A stretch of 16,479 nt of DNA, taken from Gammaproteobacteria bacterium. GTDB taxonomy: Bacteria; Pseudomonadota; Gammaproteobacteria; Steroidobacterales; JACDCP01. Made by a program: the position numbers and the translations under genes. Below are positions 6,608 through 14,405 of this stretch, one piece after another. The first letter of the stretch is position 1. Each line of letters starts with the position of its first letter. The notes under the pieces are model-generated. The model saw only the letters and a program-made list of their open reading frames with translations, did not search any database and had not been told where the DNA came from. The stretch lies in NCBI GenBank assembly GCA_013817465.1, contig JACDCP010000027.1, positions 1 through 16,479 on the forward strand. The letters are read 5' to 3'.

Positions 6608-7050
6608 ACGAGACCGGGTCCAGAAGAGCCTCGACCGTCCGGCTTCTGCTCATCCGACCCGACCGGCGGTGCGACCGGCTCGCGGACTCGTTGGCGCCAC
6701 TCAGCCTGACACACTTCGCCCGGCTGGAGCAGATCGATTCCCGGCAGGGGTTCGCCTGCAGATCCCGGCGTCACCAAGCGCAGTGCTTTTGCCCGTTCCA
6801 GGGCAAAGCGGAAGGTGGCGCAATCACGGTGGTAATAGCAGAGCTCCAGCGCATCGATGATGACGTCGATGGCGTCGCTGCGACTCGTGTCGCCATTCGG
6901 TATGCGCCGGAGCGTGTGCTCCTGGATGGCCGTGACCAGCGCTGCGGGGTCCGGGCGGTCTCTCGCGCAAAGTATGTCGATGACGCCGCGTTCGAATTTC
7001 TTCTCGAGGTCACCGAAGATTGCGCCCAGTATTTCCTGCCGGTTGCGCAT
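6571..7050 (-). CDS. Conserved protein of unknown function, paralog B (CxxHxxC)
   Basis: 159 residues from ATG 7050, with GGGAG about nine bases upstream; GTG 7059 is less likely. It shares M-R-N-R-Q-E-I-L-G-A-I-F and D-L-E-K-K-F-E-R-G-V-I-D-I-L with the gene at 4103-4495, and keeps the C-Y-x-H-x-D-C motif (C71, H74, C77). It differs by a shorter central loop and a C-terminal extension of about 30 residues (from about residue 128) rich in Pro, Gly and charged residues, which runs into the convergent Frag1-like gene. That extension may be an acquired read-through tail. Function unknown; no export signal. Confidence 0.8.
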   Translation of the reverse strand: MRNRQEILGAIFGDLEKKFERGVIDILCARDRPDPAALVTAIQEHTLRRIPNGDTSRSDAIDVIIDALELCYYHRDCATFRFALERAKALRLVTPGSAGEPLPGIDLLQPGEVCQAEWRQRVREPVAPPVGSDEQKPDGRGSSGPGLVYPLRLRAVTRN

Positions 7051-7178
7051 TACGTTCACTCCCTTGCCTGTCTTCCTGAGGAGGGGAACGCTCCTGCGTG
7101 CGAGGCTGACGCCTGCTCGGCAAGCACACCGGACAACCTCACTGTCCCCGCTATCAGTGAGTTTGCCTTCGTCGGTAT
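7051..7178 (-). other. 5' leader of paralog B
   Basis: About 128 untranslated bases between the predicted start site (near 7178) and ATG 7050. The promoter-proximal part (AAGGCAAACTCAC on the minus strand) is shared with the paralog A leader; the rest has diverged. A small TGCT/AGCA stem (near 7112-7124) is the only structure seen. Confidence 0.4.
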
Positions 7179-7184
7179 GAACGG

Positions 7185-7213
7185 ATCATGAACAGGCCGC
7201 GTTCGGCCGTCAA
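7185..7213 (-). promoter_or_regulatory. Promoter of paralog B
   Basis: On the minus strand TTGACG (7213-7208), 17 bases, CATGAT (7190-7185). Identical spacing and -10 to the paralog A promoter, inside a conserved block (plus strand TGAGTTTGCCTT at 7157-7168, GGATCATGAACAG at 7183-7195). Confidence 0.65.
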
Positions 7214-7310
7214 ACGTCGCAAATTGCCGACAGTCGGGTCCGGATCGGCGCTCGCGCCGGTCCTTAATTCCCGCTAACCTGTGCGCCGGTCCGTTTCCGC
7301 AAAGCCTTGC

Positions 7311-8357
7311 ATGCCAGTTGAAATCCGCCGCCGCCGGATGGCGCTCCTGTTCGCGCTATCGATACCGGTGTACCCGTTCTGCGCGGATGCCGACGCCGAT
7401 GCCGAGGCCCGGGACTACCGATTTTCCGACGCCCATCTGCATTTCGTCGACTATTTCCAGGCCTCGGACGGCCCGGCTGCGCTCATCGCGGCGATGGACG
7501 CCGCGCAGGTCGACCATGCCATGTTGACCGGCATGTCGGTCGTCAAAAAGTGGGCGGAAAGCGAGCCGCAGAGGCCTGAGTTCGTGTTCGGCGACGATGC
7601 GGCCGTGTACTGGTACAGCCTCACCGACGTCATCGTCGCGCGCGGCGTGCTGAGCCTGCCCGCCGCGCAACGAGCCCGTTTGCACCCCTTCATCTGCGGG
7701 TTCAACCCCACCGACAAGAATGCCGTCGATCATGTGCGGCGCCTGCTCGAGTGGTACCCCGGCCTGTGGCAGGGGATAGGCGAGATCACCACTCGCCACG
7801 ACGATCTAACGGCCCTGACGGACGGCGAGCCGGCCCGCGCGAATCATCCGGCGCTCGATCCCGTTTACGCGCTGGCCGCGGAGCACGAGCTGCCGGTGCT
7901 CATTCACAGCAATATCACATCGGTGCGCATGAAAGAACCGCTGTACCTCGAGGAATTCGAGGAAGCGATCGCAAAGCACCCGCGCACCAGATTTATCTGG
8001 GCGCATGCCGGCACGAGCGCCGCGATCAATCGCCGCATCGACCTCGAGTTCCTCGACGACGAGATCGAACGGCTTCTCCAGGCCTATCCGAACCTCTGGA
8101 TAGACCTTTCATGGACGGTTCTCGATGAGTATCTGCTGGAGAGCGGGGACGACGTCAATTCGCACTGGCTGCGCATCATCGAGCGCCATCCGGATCGTTT
8201 CATGCTCGGCTCCGACCTCATCGGCAGCTTCGACAAGCTCAGCGAGAAGCTCACCGCTTACGAGGGTCTGCTCGATGCATTGAGCCCGCAAGACGCGAAG
8301 CGCGTCGCCCGTGACAATTTTCTGAGCGTGCTTCCGCCGTCCGCCCGGGCGAAATAA
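7311..8357 (+). CDS. Exported amidohydrolase (Amidohydro_2 / TIM-barrel metal hydrolase)
   Basis: 348 residues from ATG 7311; a GTG at 7281 would add ten residues, and an ATG at 7338 would remove the basic R-R-R-R of the signal peptide. Residues 5-30 look like a Sec signal peptide, so the enzyme is probably periplasmic. The barrel carries typical metal ligands: D-A-H-L-H with H42 and H44, G-E-I with E158, L-I-H-S-N with H199, W-A-H-A-G with H232 and L-G-S-D with D302. This fits the amidohydrolase superfamily (predicted TIM-barrel hydrolases or decarboxylases). Substrate unknown. It reads away from paralog B and ends at the inverted repeat shared with the SLC13 gene. Confidence 0.85.
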   Translation: MPVEIRRRRMALLFALSIPVYPFCADADADAEARDYRFSDAHLHFVDYFQASDGPAALIAAMDAAQVDHAMLTGMSVVKKWAESEPQRPEFVFGDDAAVYWYSLTDVIVARGVLSLPAAQRARLHPFICGFNPTDKNAVDHVRRLLEWYPGLWQGIGEITTRHDDLTALTDGEPARANHPALDPVYALAAEHELPVLIHSNITSVRMKEPLYLEEFEEAIAKHPRTRFIWAHAGTSAAINRRIDLEFLDDEIERLLQAYPNLWIDLSWTVLDEYLLESGDDVNSHWLRIIERHPDRFMLGSDLIGSFDKLSEKLTAYEGLLDALSPQDAKRVARDNFLSVLPPSARAK

Positions 8358-8361
8358 AAAA

Positions 8362-8401
8362 GGGGACATTCCTGATTCTTTTTGAAATCAGGAATGTCCC
8401 C
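8362..8401. terminator. Perfect 16-bp inverted repeat, likely bidirectional terminator
   Basis: GGGGACATTCCTGATT (8362-8377) and its exact complement (8386-8401) separated by eight bases, flanked by A6 on the left and by TTT on the right. It lies between two convergent genes, four bases after one stop and two bases from the other. It could be a terminator, but the GGGGACA-type stem is also like repetitive extragenic palindromes near IS200-like (RAYT) transposases in gammaproteobacteria. Confidence 0.75.
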
Positions 8402-8403
8402 AT

Positions 8404-10176
8404 TTACGTGAGCGGCCAGATGAAGGGGATGATCAGCACCGTGGTCACGCCGAGCAGCAGGTTGAGCGGCAGGCCGAAGCGTGTGTAATCGGCGAACCGG
8501 TAGCCGCCGGGACCCATGACCATCAGGTTGGTCTGGTAGCCGATCGGCGTAGCAAAGCATGCCGAAGCCGCCATTGTGACCGCGATCGCGAACGGAATGA
8601 GGTTGAGTCCAAGCTGAGCCGTGCTCGCCAGCATGATCGGGTACATGAGCACGGCGGTGGCGTTGTTCGACATCATTTCCGTCAGGAGCATCGTGACGGC
8701 ATAGACAGCGGCGAGCAGCATCCAGGGATGATCGCCGGCCAGGCCGAGGAACGCGTGAGCGATCACGACGCCGGCGCCCGAGCTCTCCATCGCCTTGCCG
8801 ATGCCGATGGCGGCGGCGATGACCACGACGACCTGCAGATCGATGCTGTTGCGCGCCACGTTGACCGACAGGCAGCGCGTCACGAGCATGGCCCCCGCGC
8901 CGATCAGCGTGGCAGTCAGTATTTCGAGCCAGCCCATCGCCGCGGTGACGACGATGCCCACCAGGATTGCCCAAGCCACGAAAGCGCGGCGGTGGTTGGG
9001 CGGCGCGGCGCCGGAAATCGGCCTGAGCAGAAGGAAATCGCGCGAATTGCGCTGCTGCTCGGCGAACGACTCGTCGGTCTCCAGCAACAGAGTGTCGCCG
9101 CCCTCGATGTCGATGTCGCCGATCTTGCGGGCGATGCGCCGGCCGCCGCGCGCAACGGCGATGACGACTGCCCCATAGCGTGAGCGGAAGCGGCTTTCGC
9201 GCACATTGTGACCCGCCACGGGTGAGCTCGGCGAAACGACCGCCTCAATGAACCGGCGGTTCGGGCGCGGCGAGTCCAGCTTGAAGATCTGGTTGGTGGC
9301 CGGGGTCAGGCCGCGGATTTTCTGCAGGTCGATAACGGAATCGGTGATGCCGGCGAACACGAGATGATCCTCGGCCTCGAGCACTTCCTGGGGCGAGACG
9401 GCCGGGATCAATCGACCGCGCCGCTCGATCTCGATCAGGAACAGCCCCGGGAGGTGGCGCAGCCCTGCCTTCTCGACTGTCTTGCCGGCCAGCGGGCTGT
9501 CGGCCTCGACTCGCATCTCCACGGTATATTCACGCGCGTTTTTCAAGCGCTCCAGCGGGGCGAGCCGCGTCGGCAGCAACCGCCCGCTGAAGATCAGCAC
9601 GTACAGGAAACCAACGACGGCGCAGGGAACACCCACCCAGGCCAGCTCGAAGAACCCCAGACCGCGCTGGCCGGGCGTGTCGAGCAGCAGGCCATTGATA
9701 ATAAGGTTGGTGCTGGTGCCGATCAGTGTGCAGGTGCCGCCGAAGATTGCCGCGTAGCTCAGCGGAATCATGAATTTCGACGGAGAGAAACGATGCTTGC
9801 GCGCCCAGTCCAGCACGGCCGGGATGAAGCTTGCGACGACCGGCGTGTTGTTCACGAATGCGCTCATTGTCATCACCGGCAGCATGATGCGCGTCAGGGC
9901 GCCGGGCAGCGATTTGGAATGCCCGAACACGTGATCGACGAGCTGGTGCAGCGCGCCGGACTCCCGCAGGCCCGCGGCGATGACGTACATCACGGCCACC
10001 GTTAGCATGCCTTCGTTCGAAAAACCCGCGAGTGCCTCAGTGGGCGAGACCACGCCTGCCGTGAGCAGAACGACGAGCCCCGCCGTCAGCAGCATGTCGG
10101 GCGCAATGCGCGTGAACAGCAAGCCGGCTGTGGCGCCGGCGAGCACGCTCAGGGTCAGCCAGGCGTCAGGCGACAT
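8404..10176 (-). CDS. SLC13/DASS-family permease with two RCK_C domains
   Basis: 590 residues from ATG 10176, supported by GGAAG five bases upstream; the longer frame to 10503 is not coding-like. Two transmembrane halves flank a cytoplasmic middle. Each half has the divalent-anion/Na+ symporter signature: S-A-F-V-N-N-T-P (105-112) with I-G-T-S-T-N (152-157), and M-S-N-N-A-T-A (502-508) with I-G-Y-Q-T-N (545-550), matching the SNT motifs that bind sodium and the dicarboxylate or sulfate substrate. Residues about 217-290 and 305-378 are two TrkA-C/RCK_C domains, regulatory ligand-binding modules typical of this subgroup. Substrate cannot be told from sequence; sulfate or a dicarboxylate are likely. 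It sits in the inner membrane. A possible -10 (TATAGA, minus strand 10309-10304) lies about 128 bases before the start. Confidence 0.9.
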   Translation of the reverse strand: MSPDAWLTLSVLAGATAGLLFTRIAPDMLLTAGLVVLLTAGVVSPTEALAGFSNEGMLTVAVMYVIAAGLRESGALHQLVDHVFGHSKSLPGALTRIMLPVMTMSAFVNNTPVVASFIPAVLDWARKHRFSPSKFMIPLSYAAIFGGTCTLIGTSTNLIINGLLLDTPGQRGLGFFELAWVGVPCAVVGFLYVLIFSGRLLPTRLAPLERLKNAREYTVEMRVEADSPLAGKTVEKAGLRHLPGLFLIEIERRGRLIPAVSPQEVLEAEDHLVFAGITDSVIDLQKIRGLTPATNQIFKLDSPRPNRRFIEAVVSPSSPVAGHNVRESRFRSRYGAVVIAVARGGRRIARKIGDIDIEGGDTLLLETDESFAEQQRNSRDFLLLRPISGAAPPNHRRAFVAWAILVGIVVTAAMGWLEILTATLIGAGAMLVTRCLSVNVARNSIDLQVVVVIAAAIGIGKAMESSGAGVVIAHAFLGLAGDHPWMLLAAVYAVTMLLTEMMSNNATAVLMYPIMLASTAQLGLNLIPFAIAVTMAASACFATPIGYQTNLMVMGPGGYRFADYTRFGLPLNLLLGVTTVLIIPFIWPLT

Positions 10177-10366
10177 GACAGCTTCCTTATGCCGGCGCGT
10201 GCGACGCGCGGGTAGCCAACCGCGGGCTCCGGGCGCGAGCCCGGCGCGATGTTGTGACGTTTCATGTTCGGATGCCGCTTCCCTCAGGACTGAGCGGGCG
10301 CATTCTATACGCGATAGCGTTCGAGTGCTGCTTTGCGCTCCAGGGCAGCATTGTATGGGCATGGGC

Positions 10367-11281
10367 TCACCGGGAGTCGCCGGATCCGAACGCGGGAACC
10401 GCGAAGCGCAAACCCGCGAAGTTCGCGGCGGCCGCGTCCTCATCCACGCGGAGTCCCCTGTCATCGAGGAACTCGTAGTGGCGACCGAACTCGCGCCCGG
10501 CAAAGATCTGCATCGACAAGCTGTTCAGAAGGCGCAGCTCGCCGCCTGCGGTCGCGCGCCAGGCGCGGGTCTCGAAGTCGAAGCGGCGGGCGGCGGCTTC
10601 ATTGAAGGCATGCCAGCGATGGCCGGCGGGCGCCAGGAAGGCGAACCAGCGCAGCCGGGCGTTCTGTGTAAAAGCGATCTCCGGGTCTGGTGCGATCAGC
10701 CGTAGCGTCCAGCGCTCCGACGCCCGGACAATTGCGCCACCCGTCGGATACAGCATCGGGCGTCCGAAGCGGCGGTCGAAGCTGAGTCCTGCGGTCCAGG
10801 ATAGCGTCGGCGAGCTGCGCTGAACGACGGCGAAGTGCGCTGCGACGTCCAGATCATCGTTCGCGTATTCGCCGGGATCCTTGAATCGGTTCGAGGAACT
10901 CGCGATACCGGGCGCGATAGTCGCAATCACCGTACGGTTGTCCGACGTGCGACGCCAGTTTACCGGCACTCTCAGCCAGTGCAGATCCCAGTCGCGTGAT
11001 TGCAGCGCTTCAAACTCGTAGCGCGTGTAGCGATAATCGAGACCGGCCGACAATGTCCCGGCGCCGAATGCCACGTCGCCGAAGCCGGCCAGGAGATCAT
11101 ACTCCCGCGTGCGGATGCGCTGCCCGAGCCCCGGGCCGAAGGCTTCAGGCTGAGCGAGCGCATAGGTCGCGCGCAAAAAGGGCCCCGAAGGCGAATATTC
11201 CGCATGGACCGGTGGACAGGTTGCGAGCAGCAACGTGAGGAGGATCGTCCCGCCCGTCCGGCCCGAGCGATGCGTCGACAT
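10367..11281 (-). CDS. Outer-membrane beta-barrel protein, DUF6268-like
   Basis: 304 residues from ATG 11281 with GGGAA about 13 bases upstream. A signal peptide (R-S-G-R-T-G-G-T-I-L-L-T-L-L-L-A-T, cleavage after V-H-A near residue 27) is followed by alternating, aromatic-rich strands without long helices: L-D-Y-R-Y-T-R-Y-E-F, F-A-V-V-Q-R, L-S-W-T-A-G-L-S-F-D-R-R-F-G, and a final A-N-F-A-G-L-R-F-A-V. This reads as an outer-membrane barrel of about 12 or more strands; the closest type I can suggest is DUF6268, moderate confidence. Function unknown. It is divergent from the lipoprotein gene at 11417 (135 bases between starts), and 190 bases separate its stop from the permease start. Confidence 0.75.
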   Translation of the reverse strand: MSTHRSGRTGGTILLTLLLATCPPVHAEYSPSGPFLRATYALAQPEAFGPGLGQRIRTREYDLLAGFGDVAFGAGTLSAGLDYRYTRYEFEALQSRDWDLHWLRVPVNWRRTSDNRTVIATIAPGIASSSNRFKDPGEYANDDLDVAAHFAVVQRSSPTLSWTAGLSFDRRFGRPMLYPTGGAIVRASERWTLRLIAPDPEIAFTQNARLRWFAFLAPAGHRWHAFNEAAARRFDFETRAWRATAGGELRLLNSLSMQIFAGREFGRHYEFLDDRGLRVDEDAAAANFAGLRFAVPAFGSGDSR

Positions 11282-11416
11282 GATTGCGTCCGTCTTCCCT
11301 GGCCGTAAGATGAGTGCGTCCGCGACCGATGATAGCGCAGAGATCGTATGCTTCGTGGCGATTGGCAGGGGGCATGCCGACGGTTAACATGGGTTTTTCC
11401 CATCCGGCCTGTGCTC

Positions 11417-11893
11417 ATGAAAACCGCTCCAGCCTTCGCCTCTGTATGCCTCGGCCTGGTCGCCGCATGTACAGGCCCCTCTTCGCCGGAACCTTCCGGG
11501 CAGGCGGCGCAGCCGGCTGCCACGAAAGATGCCGAGGAGGCGCGAGAGGACATGGCGATCGGAGGATATGAGCTGAAGAAGCGCATGGAGGCCGGTCTCG
11601 AAGAACCGTCACAGAACGCGAGGGCCGATCTGGGGCAGCGGCTCTCCGTGGATGCCGATAGCATCGACGTCGTGCAGGCGGAGGCCGTCATGTGGCGGAA
11701 TTCCGGCCTCGGCTGTCCTGAGCCCGACATGCGGTATAAGGACGTGCTGACGCCGGGTGTGCTGATCCGGCTGCGAAGCGGCGGCCAGGTGTACGAATAT
11801 CACGGCGGTCGAGGCTCGACGCCGTTTCTCTGTGAATCCGCCGAACGCATTCAGGAGCCGCTGCCGCGCGGCAGCTACGATGACGGCACGTGA
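11417..11893 (+). CDS. Predicted lipoprotein
   Basis: 158 residues from ATG 11417; the longer frame from 11348 would push the signal peptide inward and is less likely. The N-terminus M-K-T-A-P-A-F-A-S-V-C-L-G-L-V-A-A-C has lipobox V-A-A-C with Cys18 as the lipidated residue, followed by a Pro/Ser/Ala-rich tether. A helical acidic region is followed by a compact domain (V-M-W-R-N-S-G-L-G-C-P-E-P-D-M-R-Y ... L-T-P-G-V-L-I-R-L ... V-Y-E-Y-H-G-G-R-G ... P-F-L-C-E) with two cysteines that may pair. This W-R-x-x-x-L-G-C-P-x-P and Y-E-Y-H pattern recurs in exported bacterial proteins of unknown role. Located at the outer or inner membrane, periplasmic side. Confidence 0.8.
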   Translation: MKTAPAFASVCLGLVAACTGPSSPEPSGQAAQPAATKDAEEAREDMAIGGYELKKRMEAGLEEPSQNARADLGQRLSVDADSIDVVQAEAVMWRNSGLGCPEPDMRYKDVLTPGVLIRLRSGGQVYEYHGGRGSTPFLCESAERIQEPLPRGSYDDGT

Positions 11894-11908
11894 TAGAGCC
11901 GACTCAAA

Positions 11909-12247
11909 CTACAGGCCCAGTACCAGTCGCAGCCCTTCGTCAATCTCATGCATTTTGTTTTGCGGAAGGCGGCCCACTCGCTGTGTGAGCACCCTCTTGT
12001 CCAGCGTGATCAGTTGCGAAACATTCGCGACAGAGTCGCGGCCAAGGGCGGTTGCTTTTTTGGAAAGCTGCACATTTCCAGGGGCCGATGCCAGGCGGCG
12101 ATTTGAAGTCACGACCATGCAAATGACAGTTCGGATGGCGCTTTCGTTGAACTCGTTGGTTTGTACGATAAGCACCGGTCGTCGAAATCCCGGTCCCGAT
12201 CCGATCGGGTCCGGCAAAGTCGCCCAGTACACCTCGCCGCGTCGCAC
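11909..12247 (-). CDS. mazF: MazF/PemK-family toxin (mRNA interferase)
   Basis: 112 residues from GTG 12247, which follows the antitoxin stop (12250-12248) with no gap, so toxin translation is probably coupled; A-A-G-G-A near the antitoxin's end could act as the ribosome site. The fold signature is clear: R-R-G-E-V-Y-W-A-T-L, P-x-x-G-x-x-R-R-P-V-L-I-V-Q, then V-T-S-N-R-R-L-A-S-A-P-G-N-V and D-S-V-A-N-V-S-Q-L-I-T-L-D-K-R-V-L. MazF toxins cut single-stranded RNA at short sequences and stop growth until antitoxin is made again. Full length for the family. The cut site cannot be predicted. Confidence 0.93.
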   Translation of the reverse strand: MRRGEVYWATLPDPIGSGPGFRRPVLIVQTNEFNESAIRTVICMVVTSNRRLASAPGNVQLSKKATALGRDSVANVSQLITLDKRVLTQRVGRLPQNKMHEIDEGLRLVLGL

Positions 12248-12490
12248 TTACCAGTCGTCCTTCTGCAGCGACGCCGTCTGGAGAGTCGCGAGGACCGGAT
12301 CGAGGGCGGACACTTCAGGATCTGCTTCGTAAATAGCGTCAAGGCGCTCCCTGACTCCAGCAGCCCGATTTTGCGCGACATATTTCGCGACCGCCGTTGC
12401 GTACAGTTCGCTGCGTGATACGCCAAGGCGTCGCGCCAGCCTGTCGGCTGCTGCAAAAACGTCATCCGGCACTGAAATGGCGGTTTTCAC
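12248..12490 (-). CDS. mazE: MazE-type ribbon-helix-helix antitoxin
   Basis: 80 residues from GTG 12490. The longer frame to 12574 covers the promoter and lacks coding character. The N-terminus K-T-A-I-S-V-P-D-D-V-F-A-A-A-D-R-L-A-R-R-L-G-V-S-R-S-E-L-Y-A-T-A-V is a ribbon-helix-helix DNA-binding domain, the C-terminal part (L-D-A-I-Y-E-A-D-P-E-V-S-A-L-D-P ... L-Q-K-D-D-W) is acidic and should wrap around the toxin. It would neutralise MazF and repress the shared promoter. The near-consensus promoter sits so that transcription should start at the GTG itself, implying a leaderless mRNA. Confidence 0.88.
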   Translation of the reverse strand: MKTAISVPDDVFAAADRLARRLGVSRSELYATAVAKYVAQNRAAGVRERLDAIYEADPEVSALDPVLATLQTASLQKDDW

Positions 12491-12496
12491 CGGAAT

Positions 12497-12525
12497 AGTA
12501 TAACCACGGTCATACCCGCTGTCAG
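12497..12525 (-). promoter_or_regulatory. Promoter of the mazEF pair
   Basis: On the minus strand CTGACA (12525-12520, five of six to consensus), 17 bases, TATACT (12502-12497, five of six). The expected start, seven bases downstream, falls at 12490, the first base of the antitoxin start codon. The -35 overlaps the end of the restriction remnant. Confidence 0.65.
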
Positions 12526-12815
12526 CCGTCCTGTGATGCCGACTGGCGCATGCGCCGAAGGGCGTACTCGTCATACCTCTTGTCGTCGACCGGCAGCGGT
12601 TTTCTATCTTCCGCGTAAAGGACGAATAACAATCGATACAACAGGATCAGCGCAGCGTCGCGCAGCGCCTCGAGATATTGCTCGTCGTCGAGCCGACCTG
12701 GCGGATCACCCTTCGCCAGCTCATTCAGCAACGCGGGAAACATTTCACCGAAGACGCGCGCGCCCAGGTCTTCGGAGACCTTGCGCTCCCACAGATGGCT
12801 TTCTGTACGAGCCCG
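12522..12815 (-). pseudogene. Fragment of Eco57I/PglX-like restriction-modification protein, N-terminal part
   Basis: Open from 12815 (after TAA at 12818-12816) to TGA at 12522, about 97 codons; ATG 12743 would give 73 residues. The core A-A-L-I-L-L-Y-R-L-L-F-V-L-Y-A-E-D-R-K-P-L-P-V-D-D-K-R-Y-D-E-Y and the preceding L-W-E-R-K-V-S-E-D-L-G-A-R-V-F-G-E-M-F resemble the helical region ahead of the methyltransferase domain in large type IIG/BREX PglX-like enzymes, normally about 1000 residues or more. Everything else (methyltransferase motifs, target recognition) is missing. The left end stops at the mazEF promoter; the right end stops 17 bases from the metallohydrolase stop. It is most likely debris of a lost defence locus. 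Confidence 0.65.
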
Positions 12816-12832
12816 TTACAAAAGTATGTGCT

Positions 12833-14295
12833 TCACTTGCCAGCCAGCGCGTAAAGCAGATCGACGTAGGCCTTTTCGAGCTCGGCGAGACCGGCGATCT
12901 TCGAGCCTTCCTTCGGGTAAATGAGCATGTATTCGTCCGGCGCGTGGGCGCCTGAGCCGTGGCCCAGGCCCGTGAACACCAGCGGCAGTTCGAGCCGCTC
13001 GGTGAACTGATGGAACGGCGCGCTGCCCGCGATGCGCGGGCTCACCGAAGGCGGCTCGGCGTACTTGTTGATGACGCTGATCGCCGCCTGCACGAGCGGC
13101 GCTTCGACGGAAGTCTGCGCTGCCGGGTAGCCAGACATCTCGCGGATCACGATGTCCTCGAAGCCGTTGTCGTGGAGAAATTCGCGGATCAGGCGCATGG
13201 CGTTGTCGGGGTCCATGTCCGGCGGCAGCCGCGAATCGACTTTCGCCGTGGCCTTGTGCGGCAGGATCGTCTTGCCGCCTTGGCCGGTATAGCCGCCCCA
13301 GAGCCCGTCGATGTTGAGCGTCGGCGTGTAGAGGTAACGCAGGATGGCATCGCGGCCTTCGAGGCCGTCGGAGCGCGTACGTCGTCGTAATAGCCCGGGA
13401 TCAGGATCGTGTTGCCGTCTCGAGAGGTCATGGAGCCGAGCGCGTGCACCAGCCGCCACACCGGCGAATCGACCAGCGCCTTCAGGGACCCGTGGATCTC
13501 GTGCGCTGTCGGCCCGCCCTGGGGTCCGCCGGTCGATTCCATCTCGAAGTAGACGATGCCTTTGACGCCAAGCGCCATGTTGGTTTTGCCTTCCGGCGTC
13601 TGCGAGTTGAAAGGGAAGAACACCCCGTCGGCTGTACGTAACCTTTGCTCGTAATGATCGACGATCTGCGGGTAATTGGGGGAGCCGAGCTCTTCCTCGC
13701 CTTCGGCCGTGACCATGAGATTCACCGGTAGAGTGCCGGTCACCGCGATGATGGCCTCGATCGCGTTGAGAAGCGCCCGTTCGGGTCCTTTCTGGTTCGT
13801 CGCGCCGCGAGCCATGAGCGCTGTGCCATGATCGGTCTCGATCAGATTGCCGGCGAAGGGCGGAGTGCGCCAGTCCTTCTCCTCGACCGGCTGCACGTCA
13901 TACATCATGTACAGCATGAGCGTCTTGTCCACGCCGGCGTCGTAGTAGCCCCATACACCCGGATGCCCCTCCGTGGGCACGAGCTCCGCTTCGGTGAAAC
14001 CGAGTATTGCGAGATCTCCCCGCACCATCTCCGCCATCTCACGGATGCCATCGTTCTGCGCGCTGATCGATCGCTGGCGCACCCAGCGTTGCAGCGCCGC
14101 AACGTGCTGCTCCAGATGGCCGTCAATGTGTGCATATATGTCCTCATGCGCGCCCGGATAGGCCGGCACGGCGGCCGCATCGAACTTCTCATCGGTGATG
14201 AACTCGAATGCGGGTGATTCGACCGGTGCAGCGCCGAGGGCTGCCGGCGTCATCAGCGCAGCGAAAGCGGCAATCGGAAAAGAACTCTGCTGCAT
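12833..14295 (-). pseudogene. Exported M20-family metallohydrolase, frameshifted
   Basis: ATG 14295 with GGGAGA five to seven bases upstream; a signal peptide (S-F-P-I-A-A-F-A-A-L-M-T-P-A-A-L-G-A) points to the periplasm. The frame runs correctly to P-G-Y-Y-D-D-V-R near 13380, then becomes Arg/Ser/Thr-rich noise, while the frame one base away resumes with S-D-G-L-E-G-R-D-A-I-L-R-Y-L and continues to TGA at 12833. One base is missing around 13371-13380; restoring it gives about 487 residues, normal for M20 peptidases. Features of the M20 fold: Y-D-V-Q-P (D133), E-G-E-E-E-L-G-S (about 198-205), T-A-H-E-I-H-G-S, and G-S-G-A-H-A-P-D-E near the end. The usual His before Y-D is Met (M131), and the bridging Asp is Asn (N167, in R-G-A-T-N-Q-K-G). 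Either a decayed gene or an assembly error. Confidence 0.8.
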
Positions 14296-14405
14296 GATGT
14301 TCTCCCTTTTTTTTCCGGGGCGGCTCAAACCCCAAAGCTGCTAGAATCGTCGAACAAAAGTCGGGCTTGCTCTTCATACCAGTCCGGTTGAATCCATTCA
14401 AGCAC

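Noticed and set aside
10177..10503. N-terminal extension of the permease
   Set aside because: No coding character, overlaps the barrel gene's end; ATG 10176 has a good ribosome site.
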